Position numbers and translations under genes: made by a program
The notes under the pieces: model-generated
Told to the model about the DNA's origin: nothing
Databases searched by the model: none
Seen by the model: only the letters and a program-made list of their open reading frames with translations
From: Streptomyces aureocirculatus
GTDB lineage: Bacteria > Actinomycetota > Actinomycetes > Streptomycetales > Streptomycetaceae
NCBI RefSeq assembly: GCF_000720475.1
Contig: NZ_JOAP01000014.1
Span: 97,627 to 161,626 of the forward strand
Direction: 5' to 3'
DNA: 64,000 bases
Shown: in pieces, positions 35,715 to 44,810 of the stretch
How the letters are laid out: the number at the start of each line of letters is the position of its first letter
Numbering within the stretch: position 1 is the stretch's first letter

Positions 35715-35805
35715 TCGTGGAGCAGCGGAGCAGCCCGCCGACCGCCGTCCGGCGCCTCCTACCTTGCCCCGGCCCCGGCTGCCGCGCGACCCGTACCCTG
35801 GCCCC

Positions 35806-38802
35806 ATGCAGACCCCGCCGGACCGGCATGCCTACCCCTCCCACTGGGAGGCCGACGTGGTGCTGCGCGACGGGGGCACCGCCCGGATCAGGCCCATCAC
35901 GGCCGCCGACGCGGACCGTCTCGTCAGCTTCTTCGAGCAGGTGTCGGACGAGTCGAAGTACTACCGCTTCTTCGCACCGTACCCGCGCCTCTCCGCCAAG
36001 GACGTGCACCGGTTCACCCACCACGACCAGGTGGACCGCGTGGGGCTCGCCGTCACCGTGGGCGGCGAGTTCATCGCGACCGTGCGCTACGACCGCATCG
36101 ACGCCCAGGGCCGCCCCGCGTCGGCGCCCGCGGACGAGGCCGAGGTCGCCTTCCTCGTCCAGGACGCCCACCAGGGCCGGGGTGTCGCCTCCGCGCTGCT
36201 CGAACACATCGCGGCGGTCGCCCGTGAGCGCGGTATCCGGCGCTTCGCCGCCGAGGTCCTGCCCGCCAACACCAAGATGGTCAAGGTCTTCACGGACGCC
36301 GGCTACCAGCAGAAGCGCAGCTTCGAGGACGGCGTCGTCCGCCTCGAACTCGACCTGGAGCACACCGACCGCTCCGTCGCCGTCCAGTGGGCCCGCGAAC
36401 AGCGCGCCGAGGCCCGCTCCGTGCAGCGCCTCCTCGCGCCGGGATCGGTCGCCGTCGTCGGCGTCGGCCGCTCCCCGGACGGCGTCGGCCGCGGTGTCCT
36501 GCGCAATCTCCTCGGCGCGGGCTTCACGGGCCGCCTGCACGCCGTCAACAGCGCACTGCCCGAAGGCACCGCCGAGGTCGAGGGCGTGCCCGCCCACCGC
36601 TCCGTGCGCGACATCGCCGAGCCCGTCGACCTCGCCGTCGTGGCCGTAGCGGCCGAACACGTCCCGCGGGCCGTCACCGACTGCGGCGAGCACGGCGTGC
36701 AGGGGCTCGTGGTGATCTCCGCCGGATACGCCGAGAGCGGCCCCGAAGGACGTGAGCGGCAGCGGGAACTCGTCGGCCGGGCCCGCTCGTACGGTATGCG
36801 CCTCATCGGGCCCAACGCCTTCGGAGTCATCAACACCTCCCCCGAAGTGCGCCTCAACGCCTCCCTGGCGCCCGAACTGCCCGCCGCCGGGCGCCTCGGC
36901 CTGTTCACGCAGTCCGGCGCCATCGGCATCGCGCTCCTGTCCCGTCTGCACCGCCGCGGGCGCGGCCTGTGGGGCCTTTCCACCTGTGTCAGCGCGGGCA
37001 ACAGAGCGGACGTCTCGGGCAACGACGTACTCCAGTACTGGTACGACGACCCGGACACCGACGTCGCCCTGATGTACCTGGAATCCATCGGCAACCCGCG
37101 CAAGTTCACCCGCCTCGCCCGCCGCACCGCCGCCGTGAAGCCGCTCGTGGTGGTCCAGGGCGCCCGGCACAGCGGCATCGCACCGGCCGGGCACGCGGGC
37201 GCGGCCACGCGCCTCCCGCACGCCACGGTGTCGGCGCTGCTGCGCCAGGCCGGGGTGATCCGTGTGGACACCGTCACCGAACTCGTCGACGCCGGGCTGC
37301 TGCTCTCCGGGCAGCCGCTGCCCGCGGGGCCGCGCGTCGCCATCCTCGGCAACTCCGAGTCGCTCGGGCTGCTCACGTACGACGCCTGCGTCGCTGAAGG
37401 CCTGCGGCCGCTGCCGCCCCGGGACCTCACGACCGCCGCCGCCCCGGAGGACTTCCGTACGGCGCTCGCCGCCGCCCTCGCCGACGAGGCGTGCGACGCG
37501 GTGGTCGTCACCGTCATCCCCTCCCTGGGCGAGTCCACCCGCCAGGGCGAGGACGCCTCCCTGGCCGCAGCCCTGCGCTCCGCCGCCGCGAGCTGCCCGA
37601 CGAAGCCGGTCACCGTCGTCCACGTGGAACTCGGCGGCCTCGCGGAGGCCCTGTCGGCGGCGGCCAGCACGGGGCCTCGGGCGGCCGCGGGGGCGGATCC
37701 TGCTGGCGGGAGGCAGCTCGCGGGTGCGCCTCCCACCGGGGACGGGATCGGCACCCCCCAGGGAGGCGGAGCGACCCCGAGTGTCGAGCCCGACCCGGGG
37801 AGCGGGGCCACCCTCACCGGCAGGGAAGCCGCCCCCACCGGCAGCGAAGCCGCCCCCACCGGCAGCGAAGCCGCCCCCACCGGTAGGGAAGCCGCCCCCA
37901 CCGGCAGAGGAGCCACCCCCACCGGGGGAGCCCACCGCATTCCCGCCTACCCCGCCGCCGAACGCGCAGTCCGCGCCCTCGCCGAAGCCGTGAAGTACGC
38001 CCAGTGGCGGCGTGACATCGCCGAGCCCGGCAAGGTGCCGGAGTACGACGACATCGACGAGCAGGGGGCGGGTGAGCTCATCGGGCGGCTGTTGGGGGAG
38101 GGCGGGGACACCGGGGGGATCACCCTTGACGCCGAGGCGGCCCGGGACCTGCTCGGGCGGTACGGCATCGACGTACGCGGGGCCCTGCCCGCGCCCGACG
38201 CGGACTCCGCGGTGCTCGCCGCTCGCCAGGTCGGTTACCCCGTCGCCGTCAAGACCACGGCGCCCCACCTGCGTCACCGCCCCGACCTCGGCGGCGTCCG
38301 CCTGGACCTCGCCGACGAGGATCAGTTGCGGCGCGCGTACCGTGAGCTCACCCAGACCCTCGGCAGGCCCGCCGAGCTGCGTCCGGTCGTCCAGGCGATG
38401 GTGGCCCGCGGGGTGGACACCGTCGTGCGTGCCGGACACGACCCCGTCGCCGGCGCGGTCCTGTCCTTCGGGCTCGCCGGCGCCCCCTCCGAGCTCCTCG
38501 GCGACACCGGCCACCGGCTGATCCCGGTCACCGACCGCGAGGCGGGCAACCTGGTCAGGTCCATCCGGACGGCACCGCTCCTGTTCGGCTGGCGCGGCTC
38601 GGCCCCGGTGGACGCCCCGGCCCTCGAAGAGCTCCTGATGCGCGTCTCCCGGCTGGTCGACGACCACCCCGAAGTGGTCACCGTCTCCCTGGAGCCGGTC
38701 GTCGTCGCACAGAAGGGCCTCTCCGTGCTCAGCGCCACCGTCCGCCTCGCCCCGCCACCGGCCCGGGACGACCTGGGCCCCCGCACCCTGCCCGCCTACT
38801 GA
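35806..38802 (+). CDS. Pat-type protein: GNAT acetyltransferase fused to acyl-CoA synthetase (NDP-forming)
   Basis: The 998-residue fusion begins with a GNAT acetyltransferase (about residues 18-185, acetyl-CoA loop HQGRGVA). CoA-binding and succinyl-CoA-ligase-like domains follow (about 205-620, with QSGAIGIALL and the His-region PAGHAGAATR). A flexible linker of about 50 residues contains five 7-residue (G-S/R-E-A-A-P-T) repeats (672-706), and an ATP-grasp domain ends the protein (about 730-990). Streptomyces and Salmonella Pat proteins of this architecture acetylate acyl-CoA synthetases and other proteins on lysine. No ribosome-binding site is obvious before the ATG. It is divergent from ptsH. 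Confidence 0.92.
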   Translation: MQTPPDRHAYPSHWEADVVLRDGGTARIRPITAADADRLVSFFEQVSDESKYYRFFAPYPRLSAKDVHRFTHHDQVDRVGLAVTVGGEFIATVRYDRIDAQGRPASAPADEAEVAFLVQDAHQGRGVASALLEHIAAVARERGIRRFAAEVLPANTKMVKVFTDAGYQQKRSFEDGVVRLELDLEHTDRSVAVQWAREQRAEARSVQRLLAPGSVAVVGVGRSPDGVGRGVLRNLLGAGFTGRLHAVNSALPEGTAEVEGVPAHRSVRDIAEPVDLAVVAVAAEHVPRAVTDCGEHGVQGLVVISAGYAESGPEGRERQRELVGRARSYGMRLIGPNAFGVINTSPEVRLNASLAPELPAAGRLGLFTQSGAIGIALLSRLHRRGRGLWGLSTCVSAGNRADVSGNDVLQYWYDDPDTDVALMYLESIGNPRKFTRLARRTAAVKPLVVVQGARHSGIAPAGHAGAATRLPHATVSALLRQAGVIRVDTVTELVDAGLLLSGQPLPAGPRVAILGNSESLGLLTYDACVAEGLRPLPPRDLTTAAAPEDFRTALAAALADEACDAVVVTVIPSLGESTRQGEDASLAAALRSAAASCPTKPVTVVHVELGGLAEALSAAASTGPRAAAGADPAGGRQLAGAPPTGDGIGTPQGGGATPSVEPDPGSGATLTGREAAPTGSEAAPTGSEAAPTGREAAPTGRGATPTGGAHRIPAYPAAERAVRALAEAVKYAQWRRDIAEPGKVPEYDDIDEQGAGELIGRLLGEGGDTGGITLDAEAARDLLGRYGIDVRGALPAPDADSAVLAARQVGYPVAVKTTAPHLRHRPDLGGVRLDLADEDQLRRAYRELTQTLGRPAELRPVVQAMVARGVDTVVRAGHDPVAGAVLSFGLAGAPSELLGDTGHRLIPVTDREAGNLVRSIRTAPLLFGWRGSAPVDAPALEELLMRVSRLVDDHPEVVTVSLEPVVVAQKGLSVLSATVRLAPPPARDDLGPRTLPAY
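37819..37923 (+). repeat. 21-bp coding minisatellite in the Pat linker
   Basis: Five 21-bp units starting GGCAGGGAAGCCGCC encode G-(S/R)-E-A-A-P-T repeats. Units 2 and 3 are identical; the last has drifted (GRGATPT). The period is a multiple of three, so copy-number change keeps the frame. Confidence 0.93.
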
Positions 38803-38880
38803 CCCCGGCCGGGCGGGGCGGGGCGGGGCCGTGCGGCCACCGGGCACCTCGGCCACGCGCCGGGTCGTAGGATGGGCGGC

Positions 38881-39477
38881 ATGGCAAAGACCGGTACGAC
38901 GACCCAGGGGCTGCGCGCAGCGATCGAGCGCAGCGGCTATTACCCGGCCCTCGTGGCCGAGGCGGTGGAGGCCGCGATCGGCGGCGAGACCATCGGGTCG
39001 TACCTGGTCCACCAGGAGACCACGTTCGACGCGAACGAGGTCCGCAGGCACGTGACCGTCCTCGTCCTCACGGACACCCGTTTCATCGTCAGCCACACCG
39101 ACGAGCAGGCCGCGGACTCCACGTCCCCGACGCCGTACGCCACCACCTCCACGGAATCCGTGAAGATCGGCCGTATCTCGTCGGTCGTCGTCAGCCGTGT
39201 CGTCGCCAACCCGGAGAAGTACGTTCCGGGATCCGTGCCCCGCGAGGTCGTCCTGACCATCGGCTGGGGCGCCGTGTCGCGCATCGACCTGGAGCCCGCC
39301 GCCTGCGGCGACCCCAACTGCGAGGCGGACCACGGCTACACCGGCAGCTCCACCGCCGACGACCTCAGCCTGCGCGTCAGCGAAGCGGGCGACGGCCCCG
39401 ACACCGTGCGCCAGACCCTGGCCTTCGCCCAGGCGCTCTCCGAGGCCACCGCGGCGGGCACGGACACCGGCCGCTGA
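38881..39477 (+). CDS. DUF5998 family protein
   Basis: This 198-residue soluble protein, with segments RAAIERSGYYPALVAEAVEAA and the pair CGDPNCEADHGY near residue 155, matches a conserved actinobacterial family of unknown function. The Cys/His cluster could bind metal. ATG 38881 is preferred over an ATG three codons upstream. Its stop overlaps the next start by one base (TGATG), so it is probably co-transcribed with the phosphatase-superfamily gene. Confidence 0.75.
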   Translation: MAKTGTTTQGLRAAIERSGYYPALVAEAVEAAIGGETIGSYLVHQETTFDANEVRRHVTVLVLTDTRFIVSHTDEQAADSTSPTPYATTSTESVKIGRISSVVVSRVVANPEKYVPGSVPREVVLTIGWGAVSRIDLEPAACGDPNCEADHGYTGSSTADDLSLRVSEAGDGPDTVRQTLAFAQALSEATAAGTDTGR

Positions 39478-40667
39478 TGGCGCACCCCACCGCCTGGGAC
39501 GACATCCAGCCACTCGCCCTCGACACCGCACCCCGACCCGAGTACGGCACGGGCTCGCTCGCCGACCTGCTGCCCACCCTGGTCGCCCACCAGGGAGTCG
39601 ACGGCTTCACCCCGCTCGTCCCCGAGCTGGCCCCCGCCGACCGGGCGTGTGTCTTCCTGATCGACGGCCTCGGCTGGGAGCAACTGCGCGCCCACCCCGC
39701 CGAAGCCCCCTTCCTGACCTCGCTCCTCGGCTCCTCGCGCGGTGGCACCGGGCGCCCGATAACCGCCGGTTTCCCGGCCACCACCGCGACCTCCCTCGCC
39801 TCCGTGGGCACGGGCCTGCCGCCGGGCGCCCACGGCCTGCCCGGGTACGCGGCCCGCAACCCCGACACCGGCGAGCTGATGAACCAGCTCCGCTGGAAAC
39901 CCTGGACCGACCCGCACGCCTGGCAGCCGTATCCGACGGTCTTCCAGCGCGCCCACGACGCGGGCGTCCACACCGCCCAGGTCTCCTCGCCGACCTTCGA
40001 GCACACCCCGCTCACCAAGATCGCCCTCAGCGGCGGCACCTTCCGCGGCCGCCTCTCCGGCGAGGACCGCATGGACCTCGCCGCCGAACAACTCGCCGCC
40101 GCCGACCGCGCCTTGGTCTACACCTACTACGCCGAAGTCGACGGCAAGGGCCACCGCTTCGGCGTCGACTCCGACCCCTGGCGCGGCCAGCTCATGTACG
40201 TCGACCGGCTCGCCCAGCGCCTCGCCGAACAGCTCCCGCCGCGCAGCGCGCTCTACGTCACCGCCGACCACGGCATGGTCGACATCCCCTTCGGCGACGC
40301 GTCCCGCATCGACTTCGACGAGGACTGGGAGCTGAGCGCCGGCGTCGCCCTGCTCGGCGGCGAGGGCCGCGCCCGCCACGTCTACGCGGTGCCCGGCGCC
40401 GCGGCCGACGTTCTCGCCGTCTGGCGCGACGTGCTCGGCGAGCAGTTCTGGGTGGCGAGCCGGGAGGAGGCGATCGCGGCGGGCTGGTTCGGCCCGCGGA
40501 TCGACGAGCGCGTCCACGGCCGCATCGGTGACGTCGTCGCCGCCGCCCACGACGACGTGCTGATCACCGCGTCGAGGAACGAGCCGAAGGAGTCCGCACT
40601 GGTCGGCAACCACGGCTCGATGACCCCCGCCGAACAGCTCGTACCGCTCCTCGAAGTACGCTCCTAG
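39477..40667 (+). CDS. Alkaline-phosphatase-superfamily enzyme (nucleotide pyrophosphatase/phosphodiesterase type)
   Basis: The 396-residue protein has the metal-ligand start VFLIDGLGWEQL (Asp-Gly), a Thr nucleophile region PATTATSLASVGTGLPPGAHG, DGKGHRFGVDSDPW and TADHGMVDIP. These are the typical order for nucleotide pyrophosphatase/phosphodiesterases that use two metal ions. It has no signal peptide, so it is likely cytoplasmic. Translation is coupled to the DUF5998 gene through TGATG. The natural substrate is unknown. Confidence 0.88.
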   Translation: MAHPTAWDDIQPLALDTAPRPEYGTGSLADLLPTLVAHQGVDGFTPLVPELAPADRACVFLIDGLGWEQLRAHPAEAPFLTSLLGSSRGGTGRPITAGFPATTATSLASVGTGLPPGAHGLPGYAARNPDTGELMNQLRWKPWTDPHAWQPYPTVFQRAHDAGVHTAQVSSPTFEHTPLTKIALSGGTFRGRLSGEDRMDLAAEQLAAADRALVYTYYAEVDGKGHRFGVDSDPWRGQLMYVDRLAQRLAEQLPPRSALYVTADHGMVDIPFGDASRIDFDEDWELSAGVALLGGEGRARHVYAVPGAAADVLAVWRDVLGEQFWVASREEAIAAGWFGPRIDERVHGRIGDVVAAAHDDVLITASRNEPKESALVGNHGSMTPAEQLVPLLEVRS

Positions 40668-40772
40668 CGCCGCCGGGACCTGCGCGCCACCGGCATCCCC
40701 GGCAGGCCCGTGACCGTCGGCCCCTCCCCACTCCCCGCGACCGCGAAACAACCGAAAGGTTCTCGACTTCCC

Positions 40773-41432
40773 ATGCCTGAGCTGGTGTTCTTCTCCGGAA
40801 CGATGGACTGCGGGAAGAGCACCCTCGCGCTGCAGATCGAGCACAACCGCTCGGCCCGCGGGCTGCAGGGCATGATCTTCGCGCGCAACGACCGCGCGGG
40901 CACGGGCAAGCTCTCCTCGCGGCTCGGTCTGGTCACCGAGGCGATCGAGGTGGCCGACGACCTCGACATCTACGCCTATCTCGTCGACCACCTCTCACGC
41001 GGCTCCCGCGCCGACTACGTGATCGCGGACGAGGCCCAGTTCCTCGCCCCCGAACAGATCGACCAGCTCGCCCGCGTCGTCGACGACCTGGGCCTCGACG
41101 TCTTCGCGTTCGGCATCACCACCGACTTCCGCTCCAAGCTGTTCCCCGGCTCCCAGCGCCTGGTCGAACTCGCCGACCGCGTGGAGGTGCTCCAGGTCGA
41201 GGCGCTGTGCTGGTGCGGCGCCCGCGCCACCCACAACGCCCGCACCATCGGCGGTGAGATGGTCGTCGAGGGCGCCCAGGTCGTCGTCGGCGACGTCAAC
41301 CAGGCGCCCGGCGAAGTGGGGTACGAGGTCCTGTGCCGCCGCCACCACCGGCGCCGCATGACGGCGGCCTCCGCCCGCGCGGGCGCCCTCTCGCCCGACG
41401 TCCTGCCGGTGGACACCCTGGAACGCTCCTAG
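40773..41432 (+). CDS. tdk: Thymidine kinase (type II)
   Basis: The 219-residue kinase phosphorylates thymidine in the salvage pathway. It carries the P-loop GTMDCGKST (residues 9-17), the Walker B/lid DEAQFL and the C-terminal zinc site with CWCG and CRRHH. ATG 40773 is preceded by AAAGG at a rather long distance (12 nt); an upstream in-frame start gives a non-conserved leader. It sits 105 bp after the phosphatase-superfamily gene on the same strand. Confidence 0.93.
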   Translation: MPELVFFSGTMDCGKSTLALQIEHNRSARGLQGMIFARNDRAGTGKLSSRLGLVTEAIEVADDLDIYAYLVDHLSRGSRADYVIADEAQFLAPEQIDQLARVVDDLGLDVFAFGITTDFRSKLFPGSQRLVELADRVEVLQVEALCWCGARATHNARTIGGEMVVEGAQVVVGDVNQAPGEVGYEVLCRRHHRRRMTAASARAGALSPDVLPVDTLERS

Positions 41433-41457
41433 ACCGTACGGTGGTCGTCATGCGCCC

Positions 41458-42270
41458 TCACCCGGCGGCGTCCCTCCGCTCCGAGCGGATGAGGGTGAAG
41501 ATCGCCCCCTCGGGGTCGGCGACCGTCGCGACCCGCCCGTACCTGCCGGGCTCCGGGGGCCGCACCACATGGCCGCCGAGCTCGACCACCCGCGCCGCCG
41601 ACGCGTCCACGTCCACCGTCTCGAAGTACGTCATCCAGTGCGCGCCCCGGTCCCGCGGCAGTGCCTGTCCCACCCCGCGCACCGACGCCACGGGACGGCC
41701 CTCCAAGGACAGCGTCAGGTAGTCCAGGCCGGGTGTGGTGGCCGCCGCCTCGGTGAAGCCGAAAATCGTCCGGTAGAACTTCGACACCTCCACCGTCTCG
41801 CGGGTCAGGAGCTCGTTCCACGTCACCGTGCCCGGCACCCCCGCGACACCCGCGCCGATGTGTGCCGCCGCCTGCCAGATGCCGAACACCGCACCCGCCG
41901 GGTCGAGGGCGACCACCATCCGCCCCGCCCTGCCCGCTTCCAGCGGCCCCACGCCCACCGTGCCGCCGCAGTGGCGCACCGTCTCGGCCGTCACGTCCGC
42001 GTCGTCGGACGCCAGATACGGGGTCCACACGATGGGCAGTTGCCGGTCGGGCAACTGCCCGATGCCCGCCACCTCGTATCCGTCCAGCATGGCCCGCACA
42101 TAAGGGCCGAGCTGATGCGGCCCCGGCCGGTACGTCCAGCCGAAGAGCGCCGCGTAGAACTCCTGGGTCGCGGCCACGTCGTGGGCCATCAGGCTCACCC
42201 AGCAGGGCGTGCCGGGTGTGTGCCGCGCGCCCAGGTCGCGCGAGTCGTCCGGCCACCGTGCCTCGGTCAT
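41458..42270 (-). CDS. VOC (glyoxalase/bleomycin-resistance) family protein with two domains
   Basis: The 270-residue protein has two tandem VOC modules: one from about residue 20 (PCWVSLMAHDVAATQEFYAALFGW) to 135 and one from about 148 (TWNELLTRETVEVSKFYRTIFGF) to 262 (VATVADPEGAIFTLIR). This layout is common in Streptomyces proteins annotated as hydroxylases or glyoxalases; the reaction cannot be assigned. ATG 42270 is preferred because GGAGAG lies nine bases upstream; a GTG at 42276 is also possible. It is convergent with tdk, only 25 bp apart. Confidence 0.85.
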   Translation of the reverse strand: MTEARWPDDSRDLGARHTPGTPCWVSLMAHDVAATQEFYAALFGWTYRPGPHQLGPYVRAMLDGYEVAGIGQLPDRQLPIVWTPYLASDDADVTAETVRHCGGTVGVGPLEAGRAGRMVVALDPAGAVFGIWQAAAHIGAGVAGVPGTVTWNELLTRETVEVSKFYRTIFGFTEAAATTPGLDYLTLSLEGRPVASVRGVGQALPRDRGAHWMTYFETVDVDASAARVVELGGHVVRPPEPGRYGRVATVADPEGAIFTLIRSERRDAAG

Positions 42271-42276
42271 CGTCAC

Positions 42277-42697
42277 TCTCTCCTCGGGCCCTCGTGACTT
42301 CGGCGGCCCGGCACGTCGGAGTCTCCCAGGACGATCGACAGAGTCCGAAAAGCGTCATCTGTCGTTCGTCGGTTGTCATCCGTCGTCGCCCGGCCGCTGC
42401 CACTCCGCTTCGCTTCACTGTCCGAACGCGCGTGCTTCCGCCGCGCGTATGCCCGTCCGTGCAGATGCTCGCACCACCAGTCGCCGAGCGCGCTCCGGCC
42501 GCGCCGCGCTCATGGGCTTCCTCGCGGAGGATGCCCGGTTTTGCCGTTCTCATCCGTTAACGCGCGATGGCAGGGCTGTGTCCATCTGCAGTACGCGGTG
42601 TGCACGTTTCTGTACGCCGCGTGTCCGGGCGTGGTCCGGCCGAGCAGGCTATCCGGAGCTGAGCGCTGCGGCCACCCCGTACGCAAGGATGGGAGCC
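42277..42697. other. Divergent intergenic region, nothing recognised
   Basis: These 421 bp separate the VOC gene from the sulfurtransferase gene. No gene, clear hairpin or known operator was recognised; the promoters of both flanking genes must lie here. Confidence 0.4.
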
Positions 42698-43552
42698 ATG
42701 AACGTCATCATCTCCACATCCGAACTCGCGAGCGACCTGGCGGGCGGTGAGCCGCCGGTCCTGCTCGACGTCCGCTGGCAACTGAGCACGGCGAAGGCGG
42801 CCGGTGAGCCGCCCTTCGACGGCCGGGCCGAGCACGCGGCGGGGCACATCCCGGGGGCCGTTTTCGTGGACCTCGACGCGGATCTCGCGGGCGCCGCGGG
42901 GGCGGGCGGCCGTCATCCGCTGCCGGATCTCGGACACTTCGGTTCCGTCATGCGGGCGGCAGGGGTTTCGGCCGACCGGCCGGTGGTGGTGTACGACGGC
43001 GGGCAGGGCTGGGCGGCCGCCCGGGCCTGGTGGCTGCTGCGCTGGACCGGCCATCCGTCGGTGCGGGTCCTGGACGGCGGGCTCGCCGCGTGGGCGGGCG
43101 ACCTGGAGTCCGGCGAGGTGACCCCGGCGGCCGAGGGCACCTTCGTACCCGAGCCCAACTCCGTGGACCTCCTGGACGCGGACGCCGCGGCGGCCCTCGC
43201 CCGCTCCGGTCTGCTCCTGGACGCCCGCGCCGCCGAGCGCTACCGGGGCGACGTGGAGCCGATCGACCGGGTCGGCGGCCACATCCCCGGCGCGGTCTCG
43301 GCGCCCACGGCGGAGAACGTCGCGGCGGACGGCCGCTTCCGCCCCGTTGACGAGCTGGCGACCCGTTTCAAGTCCCTCGGCGCTTCCAGCACTTCACCAG
43401 TGGGCGTGTACTGCGGCTCAGGCGTCTCCGGAGCCCATGAGGTCCTCGCCCTCGCCGTGGCGGGGATCCCGGCGGCGCTGTACGTCGGGTCGTGGTCGGA
43501 GTGGTCGTCGGACCCGGCGCGGCCGGTGGCGACGGGGCCGGACCCGCAGTAA
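42698..43552 (+). CDS. sseA: Sulfurtransferase (thiosulfate/3-mercaptopyruvate type, two rhodanese domains)
   Basis: The 284-residue protein consists of two rhodanese modules. The N-terminal one (about 5-140) is structural. The C-terminal one (about 150-275) has catalytic Cys239 in VYCGSGVSGAHE, whose loop CGSGVS is nearest to 3-mercaptopyruvate-type sulfurtransferases. It moves sulfane sulfur to cyanide or thiols. AAGG lies nine bases upstream of ATG 42698. The gene ends before a strong bidirectional hairpin shared with sepH. Confidence 0.9.
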   Translation: MNVIISTSELASDLAGGEPPVLLDVRWQLSTAKAAGEPPFDGRAEHAAGHIPGAVFVDLDADLAGAAGAGGRHPLPDLGHFGSVMRAAGVSADRPVVVYDGGQGWAAARAWWLLRWTGHPSVRVLDGGLAAWAGDLESGEVTPAAEGTFVPEPNSVDLLDADAAAALARSGLLLDARAAERYRGDVEPIDRVGGHIPGAVSAPTAENVAADGRFRPVDELATRFKSLGASSTSPVGVYCGSGVSGAHEVLALAVAGIPAALYVGSWSEWSSDPARPVATGPDPQ

Positions 43553-43660
43553 GGGGCGTGGCGCACGCGGGCGGGGCGGCTCAGGGTGGCTCGTAGTGGC
43601 CGTTGAGGGGGCGTGCGCGGAACGCCGCCGTTGATCGCCCGGCCGCTTTTGGGAGCAACG

Positions 43661-43701
43661 AGTGAAGGGCCTGTGCGCATATTGCGTACAGGCCCTTCAC
43701 T
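43661..43701. terminator. Bidirectional terminator between sseA and sepH
   Basis: AGTGAAGGGCCTGT (43661-43674) pairs perfectly with ACAGGCCCTTCACT (43688-43701) across a 13-nt loop, between convergent genes. Confidence 0.9.
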
Positions 43702-43748
43702 AGGTTCTCACCGGGTCAGGTCACTTCTGTCCGGTCGGTCCCGTCCGG

Positions 43749-44810
43749 TCACTCCTGCTTCTTGCGCCGGGTGCCGAACACGATCTCGTCCCAGCTCGGC
43801 ACGGCGGCACGGCGACCGGGGCGGACGCCGTCGGCCTCTGCCTGGCGGTCCGTGGAGCCGACGAGGCGGTCGCGGTGGCTGGCCACGGCCCGCGGCATCA
43901 GGACGTCCGCGTAGGCGGAGCCGGCCGAGGCCGCCGTGGCCGGGGGCTCCTCGGCCTCCGGCTCCTGCTCGGGCTCCTCCTGTGCGGACGGCAGTTCGGC
44001 GGGTGTCGTGGCGGGCCGCTCCGGGACGACCATGTCGCCGCGGAAGCTCGGGACGGCCTCCAAGAGGCTGGTGAGCGAGTCGCGTTCCTGCTCGGCGACC
44101 GCCGCGGGCGCGACGGGCTCCGGCTCGGGGTCGGGGCCGGGGGCTCCGGCCCGCTCCGGGGCGCGGTCGAGCGGACGGTCCCGGGGGAGCCGGGCGATGC
44201 GCGGCACGAACGGGAAGCTGGGCTCGGGCGCCGCGATGTCGTCGGTCTCGCCGATCAGCGCGCGGGCCTCGTCGTCGACGGCCTGGACGAGGCGCCGTGG
44301 CGGGTCGTACGTCCAGCTCGCGGAGTGCGGCTCGGTCGCCACGCGGTAGACCAGCAGGACTTCCCAGGTGCCGTCGTCGCGGCGCCAGGAGTCCCACTGG
44401 ACGGTGTCCTTGTCGGCGCCGCGCAGCAGCAGGCGCTCCTGGACGGCCTCGCCGAGCTGGGGTCCGGTGTTCTCGCCGGGGCGGCGCACCGGGGTCTTCC
44501 TGGCGCGCTCGGCCATGAAGGCGCGCTCGGCGAGCACGGGGCCCTCGAAGCGGCGGACCCGGTCGACGGGGATACCGGCGAGCGAGGCGACTTCTTCCGC
44601 GCTGGCACCGGCACGTATACGCGCCTGGATGTCGCGGGGGCGGAGGTGGCTCTCCACCTCGATCTCGATCTGTCCGAGCCGCGGCCGGTCGCCGCGCACG
44701 GCGGCGCGCAGCCGTTCGTCGATCGGAAGCGTGTACTCCGTGCTGTCCGCAGCCTTCAGCACCAGCCGTGTGCCGTCGTTGCTGACGGCCACGACACGCA
44801 GTTCGGGCAT
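43749..44810 (-). CDS. sepH: Septation protein SepH
   Basis: The 353-residue protein has the N-terminal DUF3071 region (about 1-165; MPELRVVAVSNDGTRLVLK) with a helix-turn-helix-like motif SAEEVASLAGIPVDRVRRFEGP near 70-92, a long acidic Pro/Glu-rich disordered middle, and a conserved C-terminal tail SWDEIVFGTRRKKQE. In Streptomyces SepH binds FtsZ directly and promotes FtsZ assembly at vegetative and sporulation septa. ATG 44810 follows GGGAGG; longer in-frame starts are not conserved. It appears monocistronic. Confidence 0.93.
   Translation of the reverse strand: MPELRVVAVSNDGTRLVLKAADSTEYTLPIDERLRAAVRGDRPRLGQIEIEVESHLRPRDIQARIRAGASAEEVASLAGIPVDRVRRFEGPVLAERAFMAERARKTPVRRPGENTGPQLGEAVQERLLLRGADKDTVQWDSWRRDDGTWEVLLVYRVATEPHSASWTYDPPRRLVQAVDDEARALIGETDDIAAPEPSFPFVPRIARLPRDRPLDRAPERAGAPGPDPEPEPVAPAAVAEQERDSLTSLLEAVPSFRGDMVVPERPATTPAELPSAQEEPEQEPEAEEPPATAASAGSAYADVLMPRAVASHRDRLVGSTDRQAEADGVRPGRRAAVPSWDEIVFGTRRKKQE

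Noticed and set aside
32932..35805. Very long frame preceding and continuous with the Pat-type gene
   Set aside because: It runs across the riboswitch, the M23 gene and ptsH in the wrong frame. The conserved protein starts at ATG 35806.
35611..39531. 1306-codon antisense frame over the Pat and DUF5998 genes, and a similar 897-codon one over kdpB (60090-62783)
   Set aside because: Both are mirror images of strongly GC3-biased coding strands; their translations are low-complexity and no start signals are convincing.
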